A stretch of DNA of 64,000 nucleotides from CAWBOV01 sp963790525. GTDB lineage: Bacteria > Actinomycetota > Actinomycetes > Mycobacteriales > Jatrophihabitantaceae. Within the stretch, counting starts at the first letter, position 1. Each line of letters opens with the position of its first letter. Where the stretch lies: the NCBI GenBank assembly GCA_963790525.1, contig CAWBOV010000004.1:186001-250000 (forward strand). The letters are read 5' to 3'. Below are positions 44,752 through 53,162 of the stretch, piece by piece. The position numbers and the translations under genes were made by a program. The notes below the pieces were generated by a model. It ran no database searches and had not been told where the DNA came from. It worked only from the letters and a program-made list of their open reading frames with translations.

Positions 44752-44806
44752 ATTCTGGAGTTGACACTCCAGAATCGTCGAGGCACTCTTTGGAGTGTTC
44801 ACTCCA
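44752..44806. promoter_or_regulatory. Twin TetR operators over the SDR promoter
   Basis: Operator 1: ATTCTGGAGT-TGAC-ACTCCAGAAT (44752-44775), perfect 10-bp arms. Operator 2: TGGAGT-GTTC-ACTCCA (44791-44806), same core GGAGT-N4-ACTCC. The SDR promoter TTGACA (44761-44766), 17 bp, CACTCT (44784-44789) lies between and within them, so binding blocks polymerase. Confidence 0.85.
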
Positions 44807-44823
44807 CAAGATGAGAGGTCGAC

Positions 44824-45573
44824 ATGACTGCAGCATTGACCGGCTCCACCGCCCTGATCACCGGCTCGACCAGCGGTATCGGCAAAGCCACCGCGAACCA
44901 CCTGGCCGCCGAAGGCGCGCACGTCATCGTGTCCGGCCGGGACGCATCCCGCGGTGACGCGGTCGTCGCCACCATCCGGTCCCACGGTGGGACGGCCGAC
45001 TTCATCGCTGCCGACCTCGGCGACGCGCACAGCGTGCGCGAGCTGGCCGCGCGCGCCATCGAGGTCGGTGGCGGCCACGTCGACATCCTCGTCAACAGTG
45101 GCGGCATCTTCCCCTTCGGTGCGACCGCGGACACGTCGACCGACCAGATCGACGAGGTGTTCGCCGTCAACGTCAAGGCGCCGTACCTGCTCGTCGCCGC
45201 GCTCGCCCCTGCGATGGCCGAACGCGGCCACGGCGCGATCGTCAACATCACCACCATGGTCGCGGAGTTCGGCATGAACGGCATGGGCCTCTACGGCTCG
45301 AGCAAGGCCGCCCTCATGCTGCTGACCAAATCGTGGGCCGCCGAGTTCGGCCCGGCCGGCGTCCGCGTCAACGCCGTGAGTCCCGGCCCCACGCGGACCG
45401 AGGGCACCATCCCGATGGGCGACGCCCTCGACCACCTCGCGCAGGGCGGCCCTGCCGGCCGGGTAGGACGCCCCGAGGAGATCGCTGCAGCCATCTCATT
45501 CCTCGTCACCGAGCAGGCCAGCTTCATCCACGGCGTGATGCTGCCCGTCGACGGTGGCCGCCTCGCGGTCTGA
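44824..45573 (+). CDS. Short-chain dehydrogenase/reductase under TetR control
   Basis: A classical 249-residue SDR: ALITGSTSGIGKATANHLAAEGAHVIVSGRDA, ILVNSGGIFPFG (NSGG in place of NNAG), catalytic Tyr-x3-Lys in MGLYGSSKAALMLLTKSW, RVNAVSPGPTRTEG, and the C-terminal FIHGVMLPVDGGRLAV. Substrate unknown; TetR control suggests an inducible catabolic or detoxifying reaction. Start ATG 44824 follows GAGAGG. Confidence 0.93.
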   Translation: MTAALTGSTALITGSTSGIGKATANHLAAEGAHVIVSGRDASRGDAVVATIRSHGGTADFIAADLGDAHSVRELAARAIEVGGGHVDILVNSGGIFPFGATADTSTDQIDEVFAVNVKAPYLLVAALAPAMAERGHGAIVNITTMVAEFGMNGMGLYGSSKAALMLLTKSWAAEFGPAGVRVNAVSPGPTRTEGTIPMGDALDHLAQGGPAGRVGRPEEIAAAISFLVTEQASFIHGVMLPVDGGRLAV

Positions 45574-45612
45574 CGCCGGGTCACGTCACCGGCGGTGTGA
45601 CGGTCCGAGAGG

Positions 45613-45942
45613 TCAGCGTCCGCGCAGGCCGATCGGGTTGCCGTCGGCGTCGGCGAGGACGCACACGCGGGCTTCGGGAGCGACCTGACGCGGCGCGCTG
45701 CGCTCGGTGGCACCCGCCGCGAGCAGGGTCTCGCGCGCCGCGTCGAGGTCTTCGACGTCGGCGTAGGCCACCGGGCCGCCGGCGTCGTCGCCGGGATTCA
45801 GGGCGACTTCGAAGCCGCCGACGTTGTAGCCGACGTAGTACGGCTGATCGGTGTGCGGAGTGCCGAGGAGCGCGGAATAGACGGACTTCGCCGCGTCCAG
45901 GTCGGACACCGGGATGACCAGGCTGCGAATGGTTGCGGTCAC
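45613..45942 (-). CDS. VOC (glyoxalase-fold) protein
   Basis: A 109-residue VOC protein: MTATIRSLVIPVSDLDAAKSVYSALLGTPHTD, YYVGYNVGGFEVALNPGD, PVAYADVEDLDAARETLLAAGATE, VCVLADADGNPIGLRG. Metal-ligand positions cannot be assigned with confidence. It converges with the SDR gene and lies 141 bp from the start of the metal/arsenic region. Substrate unknown. Confidence 0.88.
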   Translation of the reverse strand: MTATIRSLVIPVSDLDAAKSVYSALLGTPHTDQPYYVGYNVGGFEVALNPGDDAGGPVAYADVEDLDAARETLLAAGATERSAPRQVAPEARVCVLADADGNPIGLRGR

Positions 45943-46087
45943 TGTGCTTCTCCTTCGAGTGTGGGAACGGGATGTGCCCCCTTCGTTCCCGTCACGCTAA
46001 CGGCGGCACGCGCGCCGTCGCTTCTCGATTCGTGACCACTTCGACGGTGGCCGCGCTAGCCGCCGCGCTTGGTCGTCGGCACCCGCA

Positions 46088-46297
46088 TCAGACGGCCATC
46101 ATCTTCTGGATCGCCTGGCGCGACACGTTCAGCTCGCGGGCGATCTCGGACTGCGACCACCCCTCGTCGAGCAGGGACTGCATCAGGTCGCGCCGCTCCT
46201 GAGCCAGCCTGCGGGCCTGGACCGTGTGCTCGATCGCTCGGGCGCGCACGTCCTTGATCCGGTCGATGGTCTGTTGATGGACGGGGGAGTGAGCCAT
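46088..46297 (-). CDS. Small helix-turn-helix protein (69 aa)
   Basis: Begins AHSPVHQQTIDRIKDVRARAIEHTVQARRLAQERRDLMQ, a predicted helical and charged segment, then a C-terminal helix-turn-helix SLLDEGWSQSEIARELNVSRQAIQKMM like the DNA-binding end of resolvases and invertases. It lacks a catalytic domain. It diverges from nothing but faces the 3' end of arsC; two overlapping inverted repeats cover its promoter, so autoregulation is likely. Confidence 0.8.
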   Translation of the reverse strand: MAHSPVHQQTIDRIKDVRARAIEHTVQARRLAQERRDLMQSLLDEGWSQSEIARELNVSRQAIQKMMAV

Positions 46298-46303
46298 GCG
46301 CCC

Positions 46304-46338
46304 AGTCTGACAACTACCGGTTGTCAATGTCAACCGGT
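46304..46338 (-). promoter_or_regulatory. Promoter and overlapping operators of the small HTH gene
   Basis: On the minus strand TTGACA (46333-46328), 18 bp, CAGACT (46309-46304), then 6 nt to ATG 46297. Two inverted repeats overlap it: TGACAAC-N5-GTTGTCA (46308-46326) and ACCGGTTG-N7-CAACCGGT (46316-46338). The arrangement fits a leaderless, self-repressed gene. It overlaps the last codons of arsC. Confidence 0.65.
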
Positions 46339-46783
46339 CGTTGTCGGGCGCGGGATCCCGGCGGCACCGTCGCCGGGCTCCGCACCCAGGCGGCCGACCA
46401 GCTCCTGCACGCGCGCCCGGATCTCGTCCCGGACTTCGCGCACGACCTCGATCGGCTGGCCGGCCGGATCGGTGAGCTCCCAGTCCTCGTAGCTGCTTGC
46501 CGGGGAAGTAGGGGCAGGTGTCGCCGCAGCCCATCGTGATCACGACATCGGCGCGCTAGACGGCGTCGGTGGTCAGTAGCTTCGGCTGCGCGCCGGCGAT
46601 GTCGATGCCGACCTCGTCCATGGCCTGGACGGCGAGCGGGTTGATCTGGTCGGCCGGCTCCGAGCCTGCGGAGCGGATCTCGATGCGATCGCCGGCCAAG
46701 TGCGGCTGAGCCAGCCGGCGGCCATCTGGGACCGGCCGGCGTTGTGGACGCAGACGAACAGCACCGTCGGCTTGGTCCGTCAT
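46330..46783 (-). pseudogene. arsC: Arsenate reductase ArsC, low-MW phosphatase type (frameshifts and a stop codon)
   Basis: Thioredoxin-coupled-type arsenate reductase related to low-molecular-weight tyrosine phosphatases. Visible pieces: start MTDQADGAV, P-loop LFVCVHNAGRSQMAAGW, GDRIEIRSAGSEPADQINPLAVQAMDEVGIDI, DVVITMGCGDTCPYFPGK, then a Tyr-Glu-Asp-Trp-Glu-Leu stretch and REVRDEIRARVQELV. They lie in different frames, and a TAG (46558-46556) replaces a codon in the middle. ATG 46783 overlaps the acr3 stop. Two Cys of the motif and the CGDTC pair remain. Either badly read or genuinely inactivated. Confidence 0.7.
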
Positions 46784-47900
46784 GGCGGTGTTCCTTCCTG
46801 GGTGCGTGGTGGAAGGGGCGGGCGCGGAGTAGCGGCGTCGCAGCCAGAGGGCGACGTAGACCAGCGCGACCAGGACGGGGACCTCGATGAGGGGGCCGAC
46901 GACGCCGGCGAGGGCCTGGCCGGACGTGACGCCGAAGTGCCGATCGCGACAGCGATGGCGAGCTCGAAGTTGTTGCCCGCCGCCGTGAAGGCCAGGGTCG
47001 TCGTCTTCTCGTAGCCCAGGCCGAGCCGGCGCCCGAGCCCGAAGCCGCCGACGAACATGACCGCGAAGTAGGCCAGCAGCGGGAGCCGCGATGCGGACCA
47101 CGTCCCAGGGCGGTGGGTGATGGTGTGGCCCTGGAGCGCGAACAGCACGACGATCGTGAACAGCAGGCCGTAGAGGGCAACCGGGCCGATCCGCGGCAGG
47201 AAGCGGGACTCGTACCAGTCCCGGCCCCTGGTGCGTCTCGCCGACGGTGCGGGTCAGGTAACCGGCGACGAGTGGGATCCCGAGGAACACCAGCACGGAC
47301 AGGGCGATCGCGGCGACGGAGAAGTGGGCGCTGGTCGTGGACAGGCCGAGCCAGCGCGGGAAGTACCTGGAGGTAGAACCAGCCGAGGCCGGCGAAGGCG
47401 ACGATCTGGAAGACGGAGTTGATCGCCACGAGGACGGCGGCCGCGTCACGGTCTCCGCAGGCGAGTTCGTTCCAGATCAGCACCATGGCGATGCATCGGG
47501 CCAGGCCGACGATGATCAGTCCGGTGCGGTAGGTCGGCAGATCGGGCAGCAGCAGCCAGGCCAGGGCGAACATCAGCGCCGGGCCGATCACCCAGTTCAG
47601 GAGCAGGGACGCGATCAGCAGGCGCCGGTCGCCGGTCACCCGCCCGAGACGGTCGTAGCGGACCTTGGCCAGTACCGGGTACATCATCAGCAGCAGTCCG
47701 GCCGCGATGGGCAGGCTGACGGAGCCGACCTGCACGGTGTTCAGGTCCTTCGCCAGGGACGGGATGGCCCGGCCCAGACCGAGGCCGGTGGCCATCGCCG
47801 CGATGATCCAGACCGGCAGGAACCGATCCAGGGTCGAGAGCTGCTCGAGGACGGGTGCGTCGCGTGCCCCGTGCCGGCTCTCGCTGACGACCTCGCTCAT
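46780..47900 (-). pseudogene. arsB: Arsenite efflux transporter Acr3 (multiple frameshifts)
   Basis: Ten-helix ACR3-type arsenite permease. Intact N-half: LSTLDRFLPVWIIAAMATGLGLGRAIPS, GLLLMMYPVLAKVRYDRLG, LIASLLLNWVIGPALMFALAW, VGLARCIAMVLIWNELACGD (the conserved Cys). The C-half switches frame near 47362, 47226, about 47105/47087 (a compensating pair) and 46940, yet carries FALQGHTITHRP, FVGGFGLGRRLGLGYEKTTTLAFTAAGNNFELAIAVAIG and GVVGPLIEVPVLVALVYVALWLRRRY. Start ATG overlaps the arsM stop. The last codons are uncertain. Probably one functional gene in reality. Confidence 0.8.
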
Positions 47901-48788
47901 GAGCAGCCACACGTCCCGCCGGTGTGACCTGCTGCGGTGCCGCCGGCGGGGTCGCAGCAGGTCGTCTTGTCCGACGCGCCGCAGCAACTCGTCTGGTCGA
48001 TCGGGGCGCAGCAGTCGCTCGGCTTGCGCGCCCGGATGATGGCACCGTGCATCCCGTCGGCCACGTCGTGGGTGAACGTCACGCTCGCGTCGACGAAGCC
48101 CGCGGCGGCGAGCCCGTCCAGGTACTCCGACCTGGACAGCGCCCCGGCGATGCAGCCGGTATGGGATCCGCGCTCGGCACGCTGCTCGGGTGTCAGCTCG
48201 TCGTCGGCCACGACGTCGGAGACGCCGATGCGCCCGCCCGGCACGAGGACGCGGAACATCTCGGCGAGCACGCTCGGCTTGTCCGTCGAGAGGTTGACGA
48301 CGCAGTTGGAGATCACGACGTCGCACCGACTCGCCGGGGAGCGGCACCGCCTCGATCGTCCCCTTGAGGAAGGCGACGTTGGTCGACCCGGACCGTGCCT
48401 TGTTGGTCTCGGCCAGGGCGAGCATCTCGTCGGTCATGTCCACGCCGTAGGCGAAACCGGTCGGCCCCACGCGGCGAGCGGACAGGAGCACGTCGATGCC
48501 GCCGCCGGAACCCAGGTCCAGGACGGTCTCGCCGGCCCGCAACTCGGCGACGGCGATCGGGTTGCCGCATCCGAGGCTGGCGGCGACGGCCGCCGCGGGG
48601 AGCTCGGCCTGCTCGCCGGCGCCGTACAACCCGGAACCGAACGCGTCGGGGACCTCATCGGTCCCGCAGCTCGCCGGTGAGCAGCACGCCTCGTCCAGCA
48701 CGCTCAGCGCGACATCGCCGTTGGACACAGCCGTCGCTGCACGCGCGTAGCGCTCGCGGACCTGCTCACGGATGTCGATGTCTGCCAT
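47897..48788 (-). pseudogene. arsM: Arsenite S-adenosylmethionine methyltransferase ArsM (one frameshift)
   Basis: Methylates arsenite. Starts ADIDIREQVRERYARAATAV with an early Cys cluster (DEACCSPASCG), SAM motif AGETVLDLGSGGGIDVLLSARRVGPTGFAYGVDMTDEML, then ISNCVVNLSTDKPSVLAEMFRVLVPGGRIGVSDVV and GCIAGALS. A single extra base near 48326 splits it; removing it joins ESVDVVISNCVVNL correctly. The product (~296 residues) ends in a Cys-rich tail (CCAPI, SCCGAS, TCCDPAG, CGC). Divergent from arsR; co-transcribed with acr3. Confidence 0.85.
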
Positions 48789-48808
48789 GCTCGCTCCTAT
48801 CGAAGAAC

Positions 48809-48864
48809 GTCGATGCGTCAAGAATTGCCAATGCATCGACCTTTGTCAATGCGATGGGCATACT
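48809..48864. promoter_or_regulatory. arsR-arsM divergent control region
   Basis: GTCGATGC (48809-48816) and GCATCGAC (48833-48840) form an 8-bp inverted repeat with 16-nt spacing, with TCAA/TTG half-sites between and beyond. A -10-like CATACT (48859-48864) ends 6 nt before arsR ATG 48871, again leaderless. Binding by the adjacent ArsR protein is inferred. Confidence 0.55.
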
Positions 48865-48870
48865 GGCTCC

Positions 48871-49296
48871 ATGACCACCGTGCGGCCCGTGCGGCCCGTG
48901 CTCCCCGTGCTCCCTGTGCTCCCTGTGCTCCCTGTGTCCTCGGTGTCCTCGGCGTCCGCGGTGTCCCACGCCGATGCCGACGCGTGCTGCTCGCCGGTCG
49001 TCGGCAGTGTGCTGGACGTGGCGGATGCAACGCGCCTGGCAGCGATGTTCAAGGCACTGGGCGACCCGACGCGCGTGCGGTTGCTGTCGCTCATCGCCGC
49101 CCACGACGGCGGTGAAGCCTGCATCTGCGACCTCACCCAGCCGGTCGGCCTGAGCCAGGGCACGGTCTCCCACCACATGAAGCTCCTCGCCGACGCCGGG
49201 CTCGTGAGCCGAGATCAGCGGGGCAAGTGGGCGTACTACCGGGTGCAGAGCGACATGCTGTCCGCGCTCAGCGACAGTCTGAAACCGTCGTCCTGA
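48871..49296 (+). CDS. arsR: ArsR/SmtB-family metalloregulator
   Basis: A 141-residue winged-helix repressor. The core is DVADATRLAAMFKALGDPTRVRLLSLIAAH, metal-site ACICDLTQPVGLSQGTVSHHMKLLADAGLVSRDQRGKWAYYRV. An N-terminal extension holds a 9-bp repeat (VLPVLPVLPVLP) and DACCSPVV with a Cys pair that matches the Cys cluster of ArsM (ACCSP). Cys in the extension plus CIC could make a three-Cys arsenite site. Transcribed away from arsM-acr3-arsC, which it should repress. Confidence 0.92.
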   Translation: MTTVRPVRPVLPVLPVLPVLPVSSVSSASAVSHADADACCSPVVGSVLDVADATRLAAMFKALGDPTRVRLLSLIAAHDGGEACICDLTQPVGLSQGTVSHHMKLLADAGLVSRDQRGKWAYYRVQSDMLSALSDSLKPSS

Positions 49297-49321
49297 GGCC
49301 GGACCGGTCGGCTGACGCCGG

Positions 49322-49822
49322 TCAGTACTGCTCGACGGTCGGCTCGTCGGTCGAGGCGACACCCAAGCGCTGAGTCGCGAACTGGCCCTTGCTGGCGACG
49401 GGCACGAGGTTGCTGGCCTTGGCCAGCCCGAAGGCCGGCATGTTCGCGTAGATGGCTTCGTACTGTCCCGCGGCGACCCGGTAGGTCTCGTGCCAGACCC
49501 CGACCGCGTCACTCGCGCGGGCAGCCCGGTTGAACCTGCGCCACGGCTCGAGGTGGGGCAGGTCGGTGTCCCGCGCGAACCGATCGAGGGAGTCGAAGTC
49601 GCGCCAGTACTGGACAAGAAGGGTCGTCCGGCCGAAGTACTGCACGGTGCCCAGACAGCCCAGTTCCGGATGCTGGGCGAGCGTCCTGAGCATCTTCGGC
49701 ATCGCGGTGACGACCGGCCACCAACGTCGCACCTGCAGCGGCCGGTTGAACCGCATCCCGATCAGGAAGACGACGAAATCGCCGTCGATGTCGGCGGTGA
49801 ACCGCCCCGGTTGAACGGACAT
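49322..49822 (-). CDS. DUF4188 monooxygenase-like protein
   Basis: A 166-residue protein with SVQPGRFTADIDGDFVVFLIGMRFNRPLQVRRWWPVV, MLRTLAQHPELGCLGTVQYFGRTTLLVQYWRDFDSLDRFARDTDLPHLEPWRRFNRA and GVWHETYRV, the DUF4188 pattern (dimeric alpha-beta barrel relatives of phenylacetaldoxime dehydratase and haem monooxygenases). It converges with arsR (25 bp). Function unknown. Confidence 0.85.
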   Translation of the reverse strand: MSVQPGRFTADIDGDFVVFLIGMRFNRPLQVRRWWPVVTAMPKMLRTLAQHPELGCLGTVQYFGRTTLLVQYWRDFDSLDRFARDTDLPHLEPWRRFNRAARASDAVGVWHETYRVAAGQYEAIYANMPAFGLAKASNLVPVASKGQFATQRLGVASTDEPTVEQY

Positions 49823-49987
49823 GGCCACTCCTCCGTCGATCCGCGACCACGCGCCCGGCCGGGCGCCTGCCCAGTATGACGGCGCTGCCGCGTCCCGTCC
49901 CGGGCGAACCGGTCGCCGCACGAAGCCACCGAATTGTCGGATTAGGCTAGGGTCTCGTCTGTAAAGACCGGTGTGGGGGGTGTTGGC

Positions 49988-50212
49988 GTGATCGGTGGAT
50001 GCGCGGCCATTGCGACAGGCCTGGGCGTGGCCGCCATCGTCCTGAGCGGTTGCCAGGGGCGGCATCGCGGCGAGCACTGCCTCGGCTACAGCACCGCGGT
50101 CGTCCCGGTGGTGCGGTTCGAGGGATCGCACGTCCTCGTCAGCGCGGAGCCGACACCCTCGTGCGTGCTCTGGGGTCCGGTCGCCGTGCCCACCGACGTC
50201 GGCGTCAGATGA
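49988..50212 (+). CDS. Possible small lipoprotein or exported peptide (74 aa)
   Basis: Starts IGGCAAIATGLGVAAIVLSGCQG, a hydrophobic stretch ending in a lipobox-like LSGC, then a short region with GEHCLGY and PSCVLWGP cysteines. GTG 49988 is one possible start (GTG 49973 another); the ribosome binding site is weak (GGGGGG). It diverges from the DUF4188 gene. No family recognised; spurious annotation is possible. Confidence 0.42.
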   Translation: MIGGCAAIATGLGVAAIVLSGCQGRHRGEHCLGYSTAVVPVVRFEGSHVLVSAEPTPSCVLWGPVAVPTDVGVR

Positions 50213-50244
50213 GCCGGATCCGTGATCCGTGATCCGTGACTGTG

Positions 50245-50311
50245 CGGAGTGGATCTCGTTGCGGCGGCGGCTCCCTGGGGTGCCCTGTGCAACGAGATCG
50301 ACTCGGTGTGG
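50245..50311. repeat. 67-bp REP-like element, copy 1
   Basis: Begins CGGAGTGGATCTCGTTGC and ends GCAACGAGATCGACTCGG plus TGTGG. Perfect 11-bp inverted arms GATCTCGTTGC (50252-50262) and GCAACGAGATC (50289-50299) enclose a 26-nt GC-rich loop. A second copy follows 26 bp later. Just before it GATCCGT is repeated three times (50218-50238). Confidence 0.85.
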
Positions 50312-50337
50312 GCGGTGTCGCGGGTGGCGACGGGTGG

Positions 50338-50404
50338 CGGAGTGGATCTCGTTGCACCGGCGGCTTCCGGGCGTTCCCTGCGCAACGAGATCGACTCGGT
50401 GTGG
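50338..50404. repeat. 67-bp REP-like element, copy 2
   Basis: Same ends and same 11-bp inverted arms (50345-50355 and 50382-50392) as copy 1; differences lie mostly in the loop. It is the same length and orientation. Lies between the small lipoprotein-like ORF and the 3' end of the PspC gene. Confidence 0.85.
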
Positions 50405-50448
50405 CCTCCGCAGTTCCTCGTCCACGGATTCCGTGGACAGGCTGCCGG

Positions 50449-51753
50449 TCAGACGTAGGTGATCGAGACCTGACCGGCGCTCAGCCGCACGTGGATCGTC
50501 AGCACTCCGCCGGTGGCCGTGGCGACCGCGGGGGTCTGGTAGCTCCGGGTGAAGTTGTACCCGCCGACGTCCGGAGCGGTGCCGTTCTCGATCGAGCCCA
50601 TGTGGACGTCGGCGACCACGCGGACCGGCAGGGTCCGCGGAATGATCAGGCGACTCTGCCCGGCGCCCTGGGTCACGTCGATGGTGCGGTCACCGCTCAC
50701 CGCCGTCACGTCGGTCAGGTCGAGGGTGCCGCGGCCGAACGCGACCTTGTAGGCGGGAGCGACCGCGGCGCTGTTCGCCGGCTGCCACATCGTGTCGCCC
50801 CAGCCGTCGTGGGCGCTGGTGGGCGACGATCCGAAGACGACGACTCCGGCCAGCGCGGGGACGAGCAGTGGCAGCACGCTCCAGGGCGTCCGGCGGGTGA
50901 CCAGCCCGACGAGCAGGCCGCCCAGCACGATGCCGCCGAGTGTCCAGAAGTACGCGGCGAACGGGATGCCGGTCGCGGCGTCGACGAGTGCCATGACGAG
51001 CAGGGTGAGAACGGCCAGGGCGACGGTGGCTGCCAGCACCGGTCGTGACCGGCTGCGCCGCAGGCGGGCACGCTGCTGGGACTCGGTGAACCAGCTGCGC
51101 AGCTGCGAGGTCGGCTGATCGGCCGTCGCGGCCGCATCGCCGGGCGCGGGCGTCTTCTCGAAGGACACCCCGCCGGCAGGGAAGGGCACGCCGGCGGCCG
51201 GGAAGGGTGCCGTCGCCTGGTAGGACGGATCGGGCTGGTCCCGCCGGCGGCCGGTCGCGGTCGTGAGCACACCAGTGGGGCGGCGGCCGAGCACGACGAG
51301 CAGGATCGCGCCGACGATGACCGCCGGGATCAACCCGCGCGGGGCCCACCAGCTGAACAGCAGTGCCCATCCCGCGATCAGGGCCACCGCGGCGACGAGC
51401 CCGAACGGCACGTGCCGTCGGCGCAGCTCGGCGATCATGCGGTCGAGCGTGGACGTCTGCGCCCCCTGTTCGGGAATCGCCGCCCAGCCGAGCAGGTAGA
51501 GGACGATGCCCGAGCCGCCGAAGAGCGCCAGCACGGCGAACGCGACGCGGAACAGCACCGGGTCGACGCGGAAGTACTGCCCGAGGCCGCCGCACAGGCC
51601 GACGCCGATGCGGTCCTCGCTGCTGCGACGCAACAGCGGCGGCGAGTCGCCGGGCGGGGGAGTGAAGCCACCCCACCCCGGGTCGGCGCCGAAGGGAGGA
51701 GGAGGCGGCGGGGGCGGAGGGGGTGCGGCGTCGTCGCTCATGGTCGTTGTCAT
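50449..51753 (-). CDS. PspC-domain membrane protein, LiaF-like
   Basis: A 434-residue protein: Pro-rich start (ten prolines in a row), PspC domain SSEDRIGVGLCGGLGQYFRVDPVLFRVAFAVLALFGGSGIVLYLLGWAAIP, several more helices (~120-160, ~245-310), then a C-terminal exported beta domain (FGRGTLDLTDVTAVSGDRTIDVTQGAGQSRLIIPRTLPVRVVADVHMGSI) like the LiaF/DUF2154-type adhesin-like domain. ATG 51753 or 51741 may be used. It diverges from the sensor kinase gene, which also carries PspC; together they make an envelope-stress module. Confidence 0.88.
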   Translation of the reverse strand: MTTTMSDDAAPPPPPPPPPPFGADPGWGGFTPPPGDSPPLLRRSSEDRIGVGLCGGLGQYFRVDPVLFRVAFAVLALFGGSGIVLYLLGWAAIPEQGAQTSTLDRMIAELRRRHVPFGLVAAVALIAGWALLFSWWAPRGLIPAVIVGAILLVVLGRRPTGVLTTATGRRRDQPDPSYQATAPFPAAGVPFPAGGVSFEKTPAPGDAAATADQPTSQLRSWFTESQQRARLRRSRSRPVLAATVALAVLTLLVMALVDAATGIPFAAYFWTLGGIVLGGLLVGLVTRRTPWSVLPLLVPALAGVVVFGSSPTSAHDGWGDTMWQPANSAAVAPAYKVAFGRGTLDLTDVTAVSGDRTIDVTQGAGQSRLIIPRTLPVRVVADVHMGSIENGTAPDVGGYNFTRSYQTPAVATATGGVLTIHVRLSAGQVSITYV

Positions 51754-51893
51754 GCCTAACAGCTTCACCGCCACCGACGCCAGTGCCCATCGGTGAGCAC
51801 CCTGGTCCTTCCCTGAGAATCACCTGACCCTGAGCCGGTGTCTCAGGGGTGAACCTGATGCGCGGGCGCCCGCTCGGCAGGGATCATGAAGTG

Positions 51894-53162
51894 GTGAGCG
51901 CACCCCCGTCCCCTCCGAAGACCCCGTTCGGCAATCCCGACACCGTCGCCGGGCCACGGCTGCATCCGATCCTCGCGCCGCGGCTGTACCGCTCGAGCCG
52001 GCACCGCGTCTTCGGCGGCGTCGCCGGCGGGCTGGCCGAGCACCTGGGCCTGGAGGACGCCCGCTCGCGCTGGTTGATCCGCGCGGCGTTCGTCGGGCTG
52101 GCGTTCGCCAGCGGGGTGGGCGTCGTCCTCTACGGCGCGTACTGGTTCGTGCTCACCAACGAGCAGGGCGGGCGGCAGCTGCGCGGCCGGCCGCTGTGGG
52201 TCCAGTACCTCGCCGGTGGCGTCGCCGCCGCGATCGTCCTGGCGATCGTCGTCGCAGACGATGACGATCGGGCGGTTCTTCGTCCCGATCGGGTTGGCGT
52301 GCCTGGGCGGGGCGCTCGTGTGGCGGCAGGCCTCGGAGATCCAGCGCGAGCGGTGGGCGCGGCTGTCGACGAGCTCGCTGCGCTCGGCGGCCCGCGACCG
52401 GGTCGGCGTGCGTCCGGCTGGTCGCCGGTAGCGCGCTGGTCGTCGCCGGCTGCGCCATCGCGCTCGCCCACGGCAGCACCAGCCTGGCCCAGCTGCGGGA
52501 TTCGATCGGTGTCGTGCTCGTCGTGGCACTGGGCTTCGCGCTGATCACCGGCCCGCTCTGGATGCGGATGCTCGCGAGCTCGTCGGCCGAGCGCCGGGCG
52601 CTGATCCGTGCGCAGGAACGCGCCGACCTGGCCGCCCACCTGCACGACTCGGTCCTGCAGACCCTCGCGCTGATCCAGCGCAGCGCCGACGTCCCCGCGC
52701 GAGGTGGCCCGGCTGGCCCGCGCCCAGGAACGGGAGCTGCGCACGCTGCTCTACGGCGAGCAGTCCACGACCGGACTGTTCGCCAAGGCCATGCGCGACG
52801 TGGTCGGCCGAGGTCGAGGACGACTACGGCGTCGACCGTCGACGTCGGTGATCGTCGGCGACGCCGCCTCGACGCCGACCTCGCCGCGCTCGTCGCAGGC
52901 CGGCCCGCGAGGCGCTGATCAACGCCGCCAAGCACGCGCGGGTGCAGACCGTCTCGCTCTACGCCGAGGTCGGAGACCGCACGGAGTCGAGGTGTACGTC
53001 CGCGACCGGGGCGTCGGCTTCGACCCGGACGCCGTCCCCGACGACCGGCAGGGCCTGCGCGGCTCGGTGACGGCGCGGATGGAACGGCACGGCGGTACCG
53101 TCCGCGTGCGCAGCGCGCCCGGCGAGGGCACCGAGATCGAGCTGCGGATGGAGCGGCGCATG
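51894..53162 (+). pseudogene. PspC-domain sensor histidine kinase (multiple frameshifts)
   Basis: NarL-group sensor kinase. N-terminal PspC domain LYRSSRHRVFGGVAGGLAEHLGLEDARSRWLIRAAFVGLAFASGVGVVLYGAYWFVL, further helices (AGSALVVAGCAIALAHGS, GVVLVVALGFALITGPLWMRML), the HisKA_3 box ERADLAAHLHDSVLQTLALIQR with the phosphorylated His, REALINAAKHARVQTVSLYAEV (N box), and DRGVGFDPDAVPDDRQGLRGSV (G box). From ~52255 onward at least five successive +1 shifts are needed to read through. Start GTG 51894 is one of several. The end is set by the regulator's ATG. Confidence 0.78.

Noticed and set aside
46314..48836. One uninterrupted 840-codon frame across the arsenic genes
   Set aside because: It is a chain of correct and shadow frames joined by frameshifts; conserved motifs show three separate genes with overlapping starts and stops.
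50086..50385. 100-codon minus-strand frame containing two similar peptides
   Set aside because: The peptide repetition comes from the 67-bp DNA repeats; no start signal or family support.
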